Positions 26,179 to 33,930 of a stretch of 64,000 bases of DNA are shown here, one piece after another. A program made the position numbers and the translations under genes. The stretch is from assembly GCF_900108555.1 (NCBI RefSeq), contig NZ_FNWV01000005.1, forward strand, positions 62,001-126,000, in the 5' to 3' direction. The notes beneath the pieces are model-generated. The model ran no database searches, was not told where the DNA came from, and saw nothing but the letters and a program-made list of their open reading frames with translations. The stretch is from Ruminococcus flavefaciens (GTDB lineage: Bacteria > Bacillota > Clostridia > Oscillospirales > Ruminococcaceae). Positions within the stretch are counted from its first letter, which is position 1; each line of letters begins with the position of its first letter.

Positions 26179-26838
26179 ATGAAACGAAAAACAAAAATGC
26201 GAAAGAAGAATATACATAGAAAAATTGCAGTTATTTTCGGCTTTGCAGTCATATCATCATTCATTCTTTCATCAATTATCGAAAAAAAGATAAGACCGTA
26301 CGCAGTACTGCAAGCAGAACATTTCGCCCAAAAGACAGCCAATGAGATCATAGAACATTCTGTATCCGAATATCTGGAGCAAAACAAATTCACATATAAT
26401 GACTTTGCAGCCGTACTTTACGATGAAAAAAAGAAAATAGCCTCAGTAGAGACTATTCCTTATACAATAAACAAAACTCAGTCCGAACTTAGCCTGCTGA
26501 TAAACAAAGAGCTTGAAGCATCGGGAAAACGCACAGCAAAAATTGCTTTGGGTTCACTTACAAGCTCATTCCTGTTAACAGGAAAAGGTCCTAAGATCAA
26601 TATAAGGGTATCACCTATAGGAGTCGCAGATGTCAGTCTGAAAAGCGACTTCTCCGAAGCAGGTATAAACCAGACACGGCACAGGATATCGGCATTCGTA
26701 TCAGTAAAAATGACTTCTTCCGTGCCTCTTTACAGCTTCGAGACAGTATCTGATTTTGAATTCATATTAGCGGAAAACATTCTTATAGGAGATGTTCCGA
26801 ATATCTCACCATATGCCGCAGTTACACACAGTAAATAA
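26179..26838 (+). CDS. yunB: Sporulation protein YunB
   Basis: A 219-residue protein with a basic N-terminus, one membrane helix at about residues 14-30 (IAVIFGFAVISSFILSS), and an extracytoplasmic part. Family motifs are visible: LGSLTSSFLLTGKGPKI, SEAGINQTRHRI and the final ILIGDVPNISP. In Bacillus, yunB is a sigma-E-controlled gene needed for normal spore formation in the mother cell; its biochemical role is unknown. AAAGGTG lies five bases before the ATG. It is transcribed away from the GTPase-NYN gene and ends four bases from the convergent HAD-methyltransferase gene, with no terminator between. Confidence 0.88.
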   Translation: MKRKTKMRKKNIHRKIAVIFGFAVISSFILSSIIEKKIRPYAVLQAEHFAQKTANEIIEHSVSEYLEQNKFTYNDFAAVLYDEKKKIASVETIPYTINKTQSELSLLINKELEASGKRTAKIALGSLTSSFLLTGKGPKINIRVSPIGVADVSLKSDFSEAGINQTRHRISAFVSVKMTSSVPLYSFETVSDFEFILAENILIGDVPNISPYAAVTHSK

Positions 26839-26842
26839 CAAA

Positions 26843-28294
26843 TTACTTGTTTCCCTCAGCGCATACCCATTTCTCTCCTGATTGGGTATGTATCTTTATG
26901 TCCTTGAAGCCTGCTTTTTCAAGCAGATCGTGGAACTCCTTCAATGTAGGGTTATACAGACTGAACTTCTCTATTCCCTCAATATCTTTTTCATCAAGGT
27001 CTGCATCACCGTTTATATCCGCAACGATAAGGAACTTACCGCCTTTGTCAAGAACTCTGTACACCTCACGCAGATTTTCAGCAGGATCAGGCCAGAAATA
27101 AAAACTTTCAACCGTGATTATCTTATCAAAGGAATTATCATCAAAGGGCATTTTTTCAACGGATTCCTCGATTATATTCATTTTTCCGCTTTCAATATCC
27201 TCTTTGTTCTTTTCAATGGAAAGCTTTACGGAAAGCTTTGAATAATCCAGTCCCGTAAGCGTACCGCTTGCAGTTTTTTCAGACATTCTCCTTAATGTCT
27301 CACCGCCGCCGCAGCCGATATCAAGTATCCTGTCATTTTCTTTAAACTCAAAGAAACCAAGTGCCCAGCCTGTTACAGCATAATGATGCTCATTCATTCC
27401 TTTAAGCATCTCTGCTCCAGCTTCCCCGTGAGGCTTTCGCGGATCACCAAGCTCTGTTATAGACTTCTTTTCTTCGCTCATTTTTCTGCTCCTTAATAAC
27501 CATTTTGCAACACCGTCATCATTGTTGCTCTCTATAACAGCAGTTGCAGCTTTTTTCAGCTCATCAGCGGCATTTTCAACTGCATAGCTTTCATCAGCTA
27601 TCTCAAAAAGATCAAGATCATTCAGTGCATCACCAAAGACCACAAGCCTTTCACAGCCGAGATACTCCTTTAGTTGAAGTGCTGCACGGGATTTTGAAGC
27701 TTTAAAAGGCATTATCTCAAGCCACTGTTCGTTTGAATAGATATCACGCTGAAATACGCAATGATACTTTTCCTTGTATTTATCATAAAAAGGCTGAAGC
27801 TTTTCTGTATCGTCAATACAGGTAAGATAGAAAATATCACCGCAGAAAAGCTCCGCTTCTGAGACAACAGGATTGTTCCTGCTGTCTCCCCTTCTTGACT
27901 CAACAAAATCAGCCATTCCCTTTGTTATCCTATCAGCAACGTACGAAAACTTTTCCTTACCGCTATGTACCGAATAAACTGTAGGCTGAATATTGCTTTC
28001 CAGCATCTTTTTTATAACATTCTTTACTTCATCATCAAAGTAATTTGATATAAGCCTTTCGCCGCTGAGAGTATCAACTACAAACGCACCGTTATAAACA
28101 ATTGCAGGAAGGCTTACAGAAATACCTCTTGTGACCTTGCTTGCCGCACTCCACGAACGAGCTGTTGCATACGAGAAGATCATTCCCTCACTAACGAGCT
28201 CATTTATCACTTTATTTGTATGATCCGAAGTCCGCTGCATACTGTTCAGCAGTGTACCGTCAAGATCTGAAAGGTAAAGAGTCTTTTTATCCAT
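26843..28294 (-). CDS. HAD (Cof-type) phosphatase fused to a SAM-dependent methyltransferase
   Basis: A 483-residue open frame made of two unrelated proteins. Residues 1-270 are a Cof/YidA-type HAD phosphatase (SDLDGTLL with Asp10 and Asp12, later VVFGDALNDLDLF). Residues 272-483 are a class I methyltransferase with the SAM motif ILDIGCGGGE and the later motif VYRVLDKGGKFLI. At the joint the DNA reads AAGGAG, seven bases, then ATG (27481), a good ribosome-binding site for a free methyltransferase of 212 residues. So the fusion may have come from loss of a stop codon between two neighbouring genes, and both a fused and a short product may be made. Substrates are unknown. Confidence 0.85.
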   Translation of the reverse strand: MDKKTLYLSDLDGTLLNSMQRTSDHTNKVINELVSEGMIFSYATARSWSAASKVTRGISVSLPAIVYNGAFVVDTLSGERLISNYFDDEVKNVIKKMLESNIQPTVYSVHSGKEKFSYVADRITKGMADFVESRRGDSRNNPVVSEAELFCGDIFYLTCIDDTEKLQPFYDKYKEKYHCVFQRDIYSNEQWLEIMPFKASKSRAALQLKEYLGCERLVVFGDALNDLDLFEIADESYAVENAADELKKAATAVIESNNDDGVAKWLLRSRKMSEEKKSITELGDPRKPHGEAGAEMLKGMNEHHYAVTGWALGFFEFKENDRILDIGCGGGETLRRMSEKTASGTLTGLDYSKLSVKLSIEKNKEDIESGKMNIIEESVEKMPFDDNSFDKIITVESFYFWPDPAENLREVYRVLDKGGKFLIVADINGDADLDEKDIEGIEKFSLYNPTLKEFHDLLEKAGFKDIKIHTQSGEKWVCAEGNK

Positions 28295-28310
28295 TTTCTC
28301 ACCATACCTA

Positions 28311-28339
28311 AAAAGGCTGACGTAAAACGACAGCCTTTT
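28311..28339 (-). terminator. Terminator of glmS
   Basis: AAAAGGCTG and CAGCCTTTT pair with an 11-base loop; the minus strand continues in Ts. It lies five bases after the glmS stop. Confidence 0.8.
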
Positions 28340-28344
28340 CGTTA

Positions 28345-30183
28345 TTATTCAACTGTAACGCTCTTTGCAAGATTTCTCGGCTTATCAACATCGTAACCCT
28401 TTGCAACGGATACGTAATAGCCAAGGAGCTGGAGCGGTATTACCGCAAGACTTCCTGCAAAGTGAGCATCTGTCTGCGGGATATATACTGTGAAATCAGC
28501 AAGGTCTTCCATGCTGTAATTGCCATAAGTCGTAAGTCCCATAAGTGAAGCTCCACGGCTCTTTACCTCGACCATGTTGCTTACAGTCTTTTCATAAAGA
28601 TCCTGCTGTGTAAGTACGCCGATAACAGGGATACCTTCCTCGATAAGGCTGATAGGACCGTGCTTGAGCTCGCCTGCTGCATATGCCTCAGAGTGGATAT
28701 AGCTGATCTCTTTCATCTTGAGGCTTCCCTCAAGACCGATAGCATAATCTATGCCGCGTCCGATAAAGAAAGCGTCCTTAGCACCTGCAAGCTTATTTGC
28801 ATACCACTGGATTCTCTCCTTATCCTCAAGAATTTTCTCGATCTTCTCAGGAATAGTGTAGAGCTCTTTGAGAAGCTCTTCACACTTGGCCTCTTCCATT
28901 TCTCCGCGAGCTACAGCAAACTGCATTGCAAGGAGATATCCTGCGATAAGCTGAGTGCTGTATGCCTTTGTTGTTGCAACAGAGATCTCAGGACCTGCAA
29001 GTGTATAGAATACGCTGTCAGCTTCACGAGCGATAGAAGAACCGACAACATTAACGATACCAAGAGTCTTAATCCCCTTATCCTTAGCTTCTCTGAGAGC
29101 AGCAAGACTGTCAGCAGTCTCTCCTGACTGGCTGATGATTATAACAAGGCTGTCCTTTACAAGAGTCATCTTTCTGTATCTGAACTCGGAAGCAAGCTCA
29201 ACTCTTACAGGGATAGATGTAAAGTCCTCAATAACATACTGTACAGCCATACCTACGTGATATGCACTTCCGCAGGCAACGATGTAGATCTGGCTTATCT
29301 TCTGCATTTCTTCATCGGAAAGTCCCATTTCAGAGAAATCTATCTTTCCGTCCTTGACAACTGAATTGATAGTATCACGAACTACCTTAGGCTGTTCGTG
29401 TATCTCCTTGAGCATAAAGTGTTCATAGCCGCCCTTTTCAGCAGCTTCTGCGTCCCACTTGATCTCTGTGAGAGGCTTTTCGATCTCTTCACGGTCGATA
29501 TTATAGAATGTAACGCCGCCCTTTACGAGCTTTGCGATCTCCATATTGCCGATATAGTAAACGTTTCTTGTATACTTTAAGATAGCAGGAACATCTGATG
29601 CAACATAAGTTTCACCATTTGTAACACCGATGATCATAGGGCTGTCCTTACGAGCTGTGTAGATCTCACCGGGGAAATCCTTGAACATAACACATAAAGC
29701 GTAAGAACCTCTTATACGGATCATAGCACGAGCGATAGAGTCTACAGGTCCGAGATTGTACTTCTTATAATAATAGTCGATAAGCTTTACAGCTACCTCT
29801 GTATCAGTCTGAGAATTGAAAGAATAGCCGCTCTTTGAAAGCTTTTCGCGGAGCTCCTGATAATTCTCGATAATACCGTTATGAACAGCGATAACATTTT
29901 CATCGTCGCTGCTGTGTGGGTGAGCATTAAGAGCAGAAGGTTCACCGTGAGTAGCCCAGCGAGTATGACCGATACCGCAGTCGCCTCTTACAGCATCACC
30001 GTTATTTGTCATTTCCTTTAAGACCTTGAGCTTGCCCTTGGCTTTTACTACTTCGGTTTCCTTTTCGCCGTCACGTACAGCGATACCTGCTGAGTCGTAG
30101 CCTCTGTATTCAAGCTTTGAAAGTCCGTCAAGCAATATAGGTGCTGCCTGAGCACTTCCTGTAAAGCCAACTATTCCGCACAT
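28345..30183 (-). CDS. glmS: Glutamine-fructose-6-phosphate aminotransferase (isomerising) GlmS
   Basis: A 612-residue enzyme that makes glucosamine-6-phosphate from fructose-6-phosphate and glutamine, the entry to peptidoglycan amino sugars. The N-terminal Ntn glutaminase starts MCGIVGFTG, so Cys becomes residue 1 after Met removal and is the nucleophile. Two SIS sugar isomerase domains follow (SAYHVGM, SQSGETADS, STQLIAGY), ending in the usual DKPRNLAKSVTVE. The start is the ATG at 30183, nine bases after GGAGG. It stands alone, with its own promoter and terminator. Confidence 0.98.
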   Translation of the reverse strand: MCGIVGFTGSAQAAPILLDGLSKLEYRGYDSAGIAVRDGEKETEVVKAKGKLKVLKEMTNNGDAVRGDCGIGHTRWATHGEPSALNAHPHSSDDENVIAVHNGIIENYQELREKLSKSGYSFNSQTDTEVAVKLIDYYYKKYNLGPVDSIARAMIRIRGSYALCVMFKDFPGEIYTARKDSPMIIGVTNGETYVASDVPAILKYTRNVYYIGNMEIAKLVKGGVTFYNIDREEIEKPLTEIKWDAEAAEKGGYEHFMLKEIHEQPKVVRDTINSVVKDGKIDFSEMGLSDEEMQKISQIYIVACGSAYHVGMAVQYVIEDFTSIPVRVELASEFRYRKMTLVKDSLVIIISQSGETADSLAALREAKDKGIKTLGIVNVVGSSIAREADSVFYTLAGPEISVATTKAYSTQLIAGYLLAMQFAVARGEMEEAKCEELLKELYTIPEKIEKILEDKERIQWYANKLAGAKDAFFIGRGIDYAIGLEGSLKMKEISYIHSEAYAAGELKHGPISLIEEGIPVIGVLTQQDLYEKTVSNMVEVKSRGASLMGLTTYGNYSMEDLADFTVYIPQTDAHFAGSLAVIPLQLLGYYVSVAKGYDVDKPRNLAKSVTVE

Positions 30184-30262
30184 AATTTGTTTCCTCCAGA
30201 ACTGTTTTATAATTTTCATACCGCGATCCCACGCGGAAAGGATAATACACCATATTAGTTCT
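30184..30262 (-). promoter_or_regulatory. Short structured 5' leader of glmS (not a glmS ribozyme)
   Basis: The leader is about 73 nt. Near its 5' end AGAACT (30262-30257) can pair with AGTTCT (30203-30198), which abuts the GGAGG, and inside it CCGCG/CGCGG (30221-30236) forms a hairpin. It is far shorter than a glmS ribozyme. The pairing could modulate translation; this is inference. Confidence 0.4.
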
Positions 30263-30291
30263 ATTATACATCAAATCGCGCAGCTTGTCAA
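30263..30291 (-). promoter_or_regulatory. Consensus sigma-A promoter of glmS
   Basis: Minus strand TTGACA (30291-30286), a 17-base spacer and TATAAT (30268-30263): a full 12 of 12 match. Confidence 0.92.
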
Positions 30292-30343
30292 CTGACTTAT
30301 TGTTCAAAAATTGCGCAAATGATATTCAAATATTTTCATTTCT

Positions 30344-30862
30344 TTACTTACTGTTAGTAGGATTTGTTTTAGGTATAGCAGTTTTTTCGACTCTTTTGTA
30401 CAAGAATGTATCTGTATTCTTTTCAAGTTTAAAGCTGTTTTCTTTTCTGTAGTCTGTCGCACCTGTCTTTTTATGCACCGATCTCATGCTTGATTTCATT
30501 ATTGATACAACGATCAGTGCAGATACAAGTCCAATAATCAGACTTATAACAAAGGAAGAAACAACATTATGCCGCCTTTTTCTCGGAACGCTTGAATTTT
30601 CGGAAACATCAGCATTGATCCCGATGTCATTCTCGTCTGCATCGTTGAGTTCTATTTCGTCAATATCTTCATCTTCAAGATCATAATCGTATTCATCGAC
30701 AAAATCGAAATCATATTCTTCATCATAATCATCATTATCATATTCATCGGCATAAGCAGTAAAAGGTTCACGGATTTCTGCATCGTCATATCCTGCGAAG
30801 CCGTACATACCGAACAAAACTACAAGAGAAGCAGCTGAGGCAGCAATTCTTTTCAAATTCAT
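30344..30862 (-). CDS. Acidic single-pass membrane protein, unknown function
   Basis: A 172-residue protein. Residues 1-25 look like a signal peptide or anchor (basic start, then AASAASLVVLFGMYGFAG). Residues 37-85 are almost all Asp, Glu and Tyr, and a membrane helix (SFVISLIIGLVSALIVVSIM) lies near residue 105-125, followed by a basic C-terminus. This suggests an acidic extracytoplasmic loop between two membrane segments. I do not recognise the family. It ends the SPFH/zinc-ribbon cluster: 11 bases separate it from the zinc-ribbon gene, so they are probably co-transcribed. Confidence 0.6.
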   Translation of the reverse strand: MNLKRIAASAASLVVLFGMYGFAGYDDAEIREPFTAYADEYDNDDYDEEYDFDFVDEYDYDLEDEDIDEIELNDADENDIGINADVSENSSVPRKRRHNVVSSFVISLIIGLVSALIVVSIMKSSMRSVHKKTGATDYRKENSFKLEKNTDTFLYKRVEKTAIPKTNPTNSK

Positions 30863-30873
30863 ATTTCAGCCTC

Positions 30874-31953
30874 CTAAGAAATCAGAAATGACAGTCCGAA
30901 GCAAACTGCCGTAACACAAGCTGCAATACCGCAGAACCACTTTGCAGCAGCAGACTTATCAACAGGAAGATCACCTACAAATTTGCCTGTCTGACCGTTC
31001 ATAGCGAATGTATACTTATTTCCTTCCCACGACGTATTAAGTATCCACACGGGGTACAGCGCGTATTTGGCTTTGCCGTTGCTGAGGGATATGTTTCCGC
31101 TTTCTTTATTGAAGGAATTGTATCCGTTTACGGTACTTGCAAACACCTGCTCTGTGGTATTCTTTATACGTTCGTTTGCACGCTCTATGCTATCCTCGGC
31201 AGAAACATCGTATTTGTCAGCAAGATATCCTGACAGATATGCGGTCTGAAAATCAACAGCATCTTTAAAATCAAAAGGTTCAATGGACTCCATAAGCTCG
31301 TCCTGCATTTTTGTCGAACCGTCAACAGGAACAAGCTCAAATCTTACATTTCCTTCTCTTTGAACGGAATAATAGCTTCTTTCGATATAACTGAAGTTGT
31401 TGTCGCTCCAGTGGCGTATCTTTTCGCCTTTATATATCATACTTGCCTGCACATCAGCATCAAAAAGCCAGACAGGTACGTATACGCCCTTTATTTCATC
31501 AATATGATTTTGGTCCTTGAATACCTTTGGAAGCAGCTTTCTTCCCTCAAGATGCTTGTTTAAAGCGTCTTTTGCGGCTTTTTTATCAAATTTGAACGGG
31601 ATAACATAATCAGGTTTAAGATCACCCGAAAAGCTTCCTGACATTACAACAGGATTATCACAGTAAGGGCATTTTGAAGCAGCAGTAGTTGAATCGGTTA
31701 TTATTTCGCCGCCGCAGGATTTACAGGTATAAACACGCATACCTTCCGTCTCGCCGTCTTTCCATTCGCTGCCTGCACTTGTCTCCCATTTCATGTCGTC
31801 TTCTTTTTGTGAGTCAAGGGCGTTATCGTGGTCTTTAAGAGATTCCACATCGAATTCAGACTCACAAAACGGGCATTTCATTTTCTGGACACCGCTGTCA
31901 AATTCAAGCTTGCCACCGCAGGCAGGGCACTTATACTCTATTACATCAGACAT
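30874..31953 (-). CDS. Zinc-ribbon membrane-anchored protein (TFIIB-zinc-ribbon type)
   Basis: A 359-residue protein with two Cys4 zinc ribbons near the N-terminus: CPAC..CPFC at about residues 9-30, and CKSC..CPYC at about 76-99. A long mixed domain follows (PVWLFDADV, then YPVWILNT) and a single C-terminal membrane helix (FCGIAACVTAVCFGLSFLIS). Proteins of this shape are common in clostridia, often beside SPFH/YdjI-like genes, and are often mislabelled as helicase-like because of the ribbons. The C-terminal anchor would hold the ribbons in the cytoplasm. Function unknown; a role in a membrane-domain complex with the upstream SPFH protein is inferred. Confidence 0.7.
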   Translation of the reverse strand: MSDVIEYKCPACGGKLEFDSGVQKMKCPFCESEFDVESLKDHDNALDSQKEDDMKWETSAGSEWKDGETEGMRVYTCKSCGGEIITDSTTAASKCPYCDNPVVMSGSFSGDLKPDYVIPFKFDKKAAKDALNKHLEGRKLLPKVFKDQNHIDEIKGVYVPVWLFDADVQASMIYKGEKIRHWSDNNFSYIERSYYSVQREGNVRFELVPVDGSTKMQDELMESIEPFDFKDAVDFQTAYLSGYLADKYDVSAEDSIERANERIKNTTEQVFASTVNGYNSFNKESGNISLSNGKAKYALYPVWILNTSWEGNKYTFAMNGQTGKFVGDLPVDKSAAAKWFCGIAACVTAVCFGLSFLIS

Positions 31954-32013
31954 TCATTTCACCACTTTATTTCTTATTTATTGAATATCATGAAGCAATC
32001 ATATATCATTTAA

Positions 32014-32040
32014 AACGGGCGGACGCAAGGTCCGCCCGTT
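32014..32040 (-). terminator. Terminator of the SPFH gene
   Basis: AACGGGCGGAC and GTCCGCCCGTT form an 11-bp stem with a 5-base loop. The minus strand continues TTTTAAATG, a short U-tract, so some read-through into the zinc-ribbon gene is possible. Confidence 0.7.
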
Positions 32041-32050
32041 ATGTATTATC

Positions 32051-33403
32051 TTACTTTACGATATCATCATCTGTGAATGGGTCTCCGCACTCAGGGCAGA
32101 ACTTAGGAGGATTCTTAGGATCCTCAGGTTCCCAGCCGCACTTGTCGCACTTATAGAGTGGTGCACCCTCAGGCTTCTTCTTTCCGCAGTTAGAGCAGAA
32201 TCTTCCCTTGTTGACAGCACCGCAGTCACAGGTCCAGCCATCGGGAGTTAGAACTACAGGCTTTGGCTTTCCGCAGCCTGCACAGAACTTGCCTGTGTTT
32301 GTCTCGCCACATTCACACTTCCATGAATCAGCTGACGGAGCAGCAGCGCCGACTGTGGGAGCAGCTGCCATCTGAGGAGCCTGCTGTGCCTGATTCTGCT
32401 GAGCCATATTAAAGAGTCCCTGTGCATTCATGCCGCCCATCTGCTGAGTCATGCCCATCCCGAAAAGACCCATAGCTGCGCCGTTAGGATTATTTGCAGC
32501 ATTCTGCATAGCCTGAGCCTGAGCTTCAACGAGAGTTGCAGCAGCATTGCCCGGATCACGGTTCCAAGCTCTGTCTTCAAATTCCTGGATTCTCTTTGTA
32601 TCTTCCTCAGAGATAGTAGCGGAATTGATATTAACTGTCCAGAGTTTAAGACCTCTCTTTTCGCTCCAGATAGGTGCAACTTCTGTCTCGATAGCAGTCT
32701 TAACTTCTCTCTGTCTGCCCGGGAGCTCATCGTATCTGATGCCTGATGCAGAAATAGCTGCAAATGCAGGCTGAAGTGAATCGAGGAACTCGCTCTTGAG
32801 CTGATTGTCAAGCTCTGAACGCATATAGCGGTCTGTTACGTTGCCGCATACATTAACGTAGAAGAGAACCGGATCAGCGATCTTATATGAATAGATACCA
32901 TTGCAGCGTACGCCTACTGTGAAGCTTCTGCCTAGGTCCTGATAAGCCATTCTGAAAGGAACAGGGTTCTGAGTACCGAACTTGTTATCAAGCAGTTCCT
33001 TCATGTTGAAGTAGTAGATTCTCTGATCCTTAGCTGCTGTACCGCCGTGCTTGATACGATCCCACATCTCCTTGAAAGTCTCCTTGAGACCTGCACCGAA
33101 GCTGCTTGAGAAAATACTTGGTGAAGTACCTGTTTCATACTTGTATACACCTGGCTGTGTAGCGATCTCAGTTACAACACCCTGATCTACCATTATCATA
33201 GCCTGACCTTCGTGAACAACTATTCCGCTGCCATCGGAAATAACATTCTCATTTCCCTTTGTATTTGAGGAGTGCTTGCCAAGCTGCTTTTTTCCTCTTA
33301 CAACGAGTACATCTGTTGGGATAGACTCACATACAAAGAATTCCTGCCATGTATCAGCAAGAGTTTGACTTGCTCCGACGAGAGCTGCCTGAATAAGACC
33401 CAT
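32051..33403 (-). CDS. SPFH/Band-7 family protein with C-terminal zinc ribbons (YdjI-like)
   Basis: A 450-residue protein. The N-terminal 290 residues form an SPFH domain of the YdjI/virion-core-like group (FVCESIPTDVLVV, VVHEGQAMIMVDQG, DLGRSFTVGVRCNG). A Gln/Ala/Met-rich linker follows (about 295-355), then three Cys4 ribbons: CECG..CAGC, CDCG..CSNC and CDKC..CPEC. There is no membrane helix, so membrane contact would be through a partner. In Bacillus, YdjI helps bring the phage-shock protein LiaH to the membrane. With the zinc-ribbon anchor gene downstream this may form a membrane-stress scaffold; that is inference. Confidence 0.85.
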   Translation of the reverse strand: MGLIQAALVGASQTLADTWQEFFVCESIPTDVLVVRGKKQLGKHSSNTKGNENVISDGSGIVVHEGQAMIMVDQGVVTEIATQPGVYKYETGTSPSIFSSSFGAGLKETFKEMWDRIKHGGTAAKDQRIYYFNMKELLDNKFGTQNPVPFRMAYQDLGRSFTVGVRCNGIYSYKIADPVLFYVNVCGNVTDRYMRSELDNQLKSEFLDSLQPAFAAISASGIRYDELPGRQREVKTAIETEVAPIWSEKRGLKLWTVNINSATISEEDTKRIQEFEDRAWNRDPGNAAATLVEAQAQAMQNAANNPNGAAMGLFGMGMTQQMGGMNAQGLFNMAQQNQAQQAPQMAAAPTVGAAAPSADSWKCECGETNTGKFCAGCGKPKPVVLTPDGWTCDCGAVNKGRFCSNCGKKKPEGAPLYKCDKCGWEPEDPKNPPKFCPECGDPFTDDDIVK

Positions 33404-33500
33404 AATTATAGCTCCTTTCGGGAAATAATCCCTAAATAATATTTAGCGAAAAACCGTTGTTTTCCGTTACATTCTGTCAGCATATGACTAACACACAATA

Positions 33501-33509
33501 ATTATAACA
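33501..33509 (-). promoter_or_regulatory. Extended -10 promoter of the SPFH gene
   Basis: Minus strand TGTTATAAT, a consensus extended -10, about 100 bases before the ATG. The -35 region is weak. The leader holds short palindromes (CTAAATATTATTTAG) and an AAAGGAG site. Confidence 0.55.
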
Positions 33510-33583
33510 TATTTCTGAAAAAAATGCACTACCCTTTTAGCAAATTTTTACTTTTTACGATATATTTTTATATTTTAACAATA

Positions 33584-33925
33584 TTATTCCCATGTTTTCC
33601 ATACATCGGGACAATATCCAATCGTAGCTTTTTTGCCGTTTCGGACAACAGGAGTTTTGATTATCTGCGGATTTTCAAGTATTTTCTCCTCTTTATCTGC
33701 CTCTGAAAGGTAGTTCAGCATTACAAGCAGTTCGTTATCCTTACTGTTTTCGTTAATCAAATTGTCGGTACCGCCTAAAGCCAGCTTTACGCTGTTGAAC
33801 TCGCCTCGGCTCATGCCTTTTTCTTTCATGTCGATAAGCTGATATTTAATACCGCGCTCCTTGAAATATCTCTCCGCCTTTTTAGTATCAAAGCACTTTT
33901 TTGTACCGAATATCTGTATATTCAT
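33584..33925 (-). CDS. ArsC/Spx-family thioredoxin-fold protein
   Basis: A 113-residue protein of the ArsC/Spx fold. The N-terminal active-site loop is FGTKKCFDTKKAERYF with one Cys (Cys11) instead of the Spx CxxC. The cis-Pro region NPQIIKTPVVRNGKKATIGY is typical of the family. With a single Cys it is not a CxxC redox switch; it may be an arsenate-reductase-like enzyme or a structural homologue. It follows the GH3 gene by five bases and shares its transcript, an unusual pairing of no clear meaning. Confidence 0.8.
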   Translation of the reverse strand: MNIQIFGTKKCFDTKKAERYFKERGIKYQLIDMKEKGMSRGEFNSVKLALGGTDNLINENSKDNELLVMLNYLSEADKEEKILENPQIIKTPVVRNGKKATIGYCPDVWKTWE

Positions 33926-33930
33926 TCTAA

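Noticed and set aside
30184..30343. A glmS ribozyme upstream of glmS
   Set aside because: The leader from the consensus promoter is about 73 nt and lacks room for the ribozyme core.
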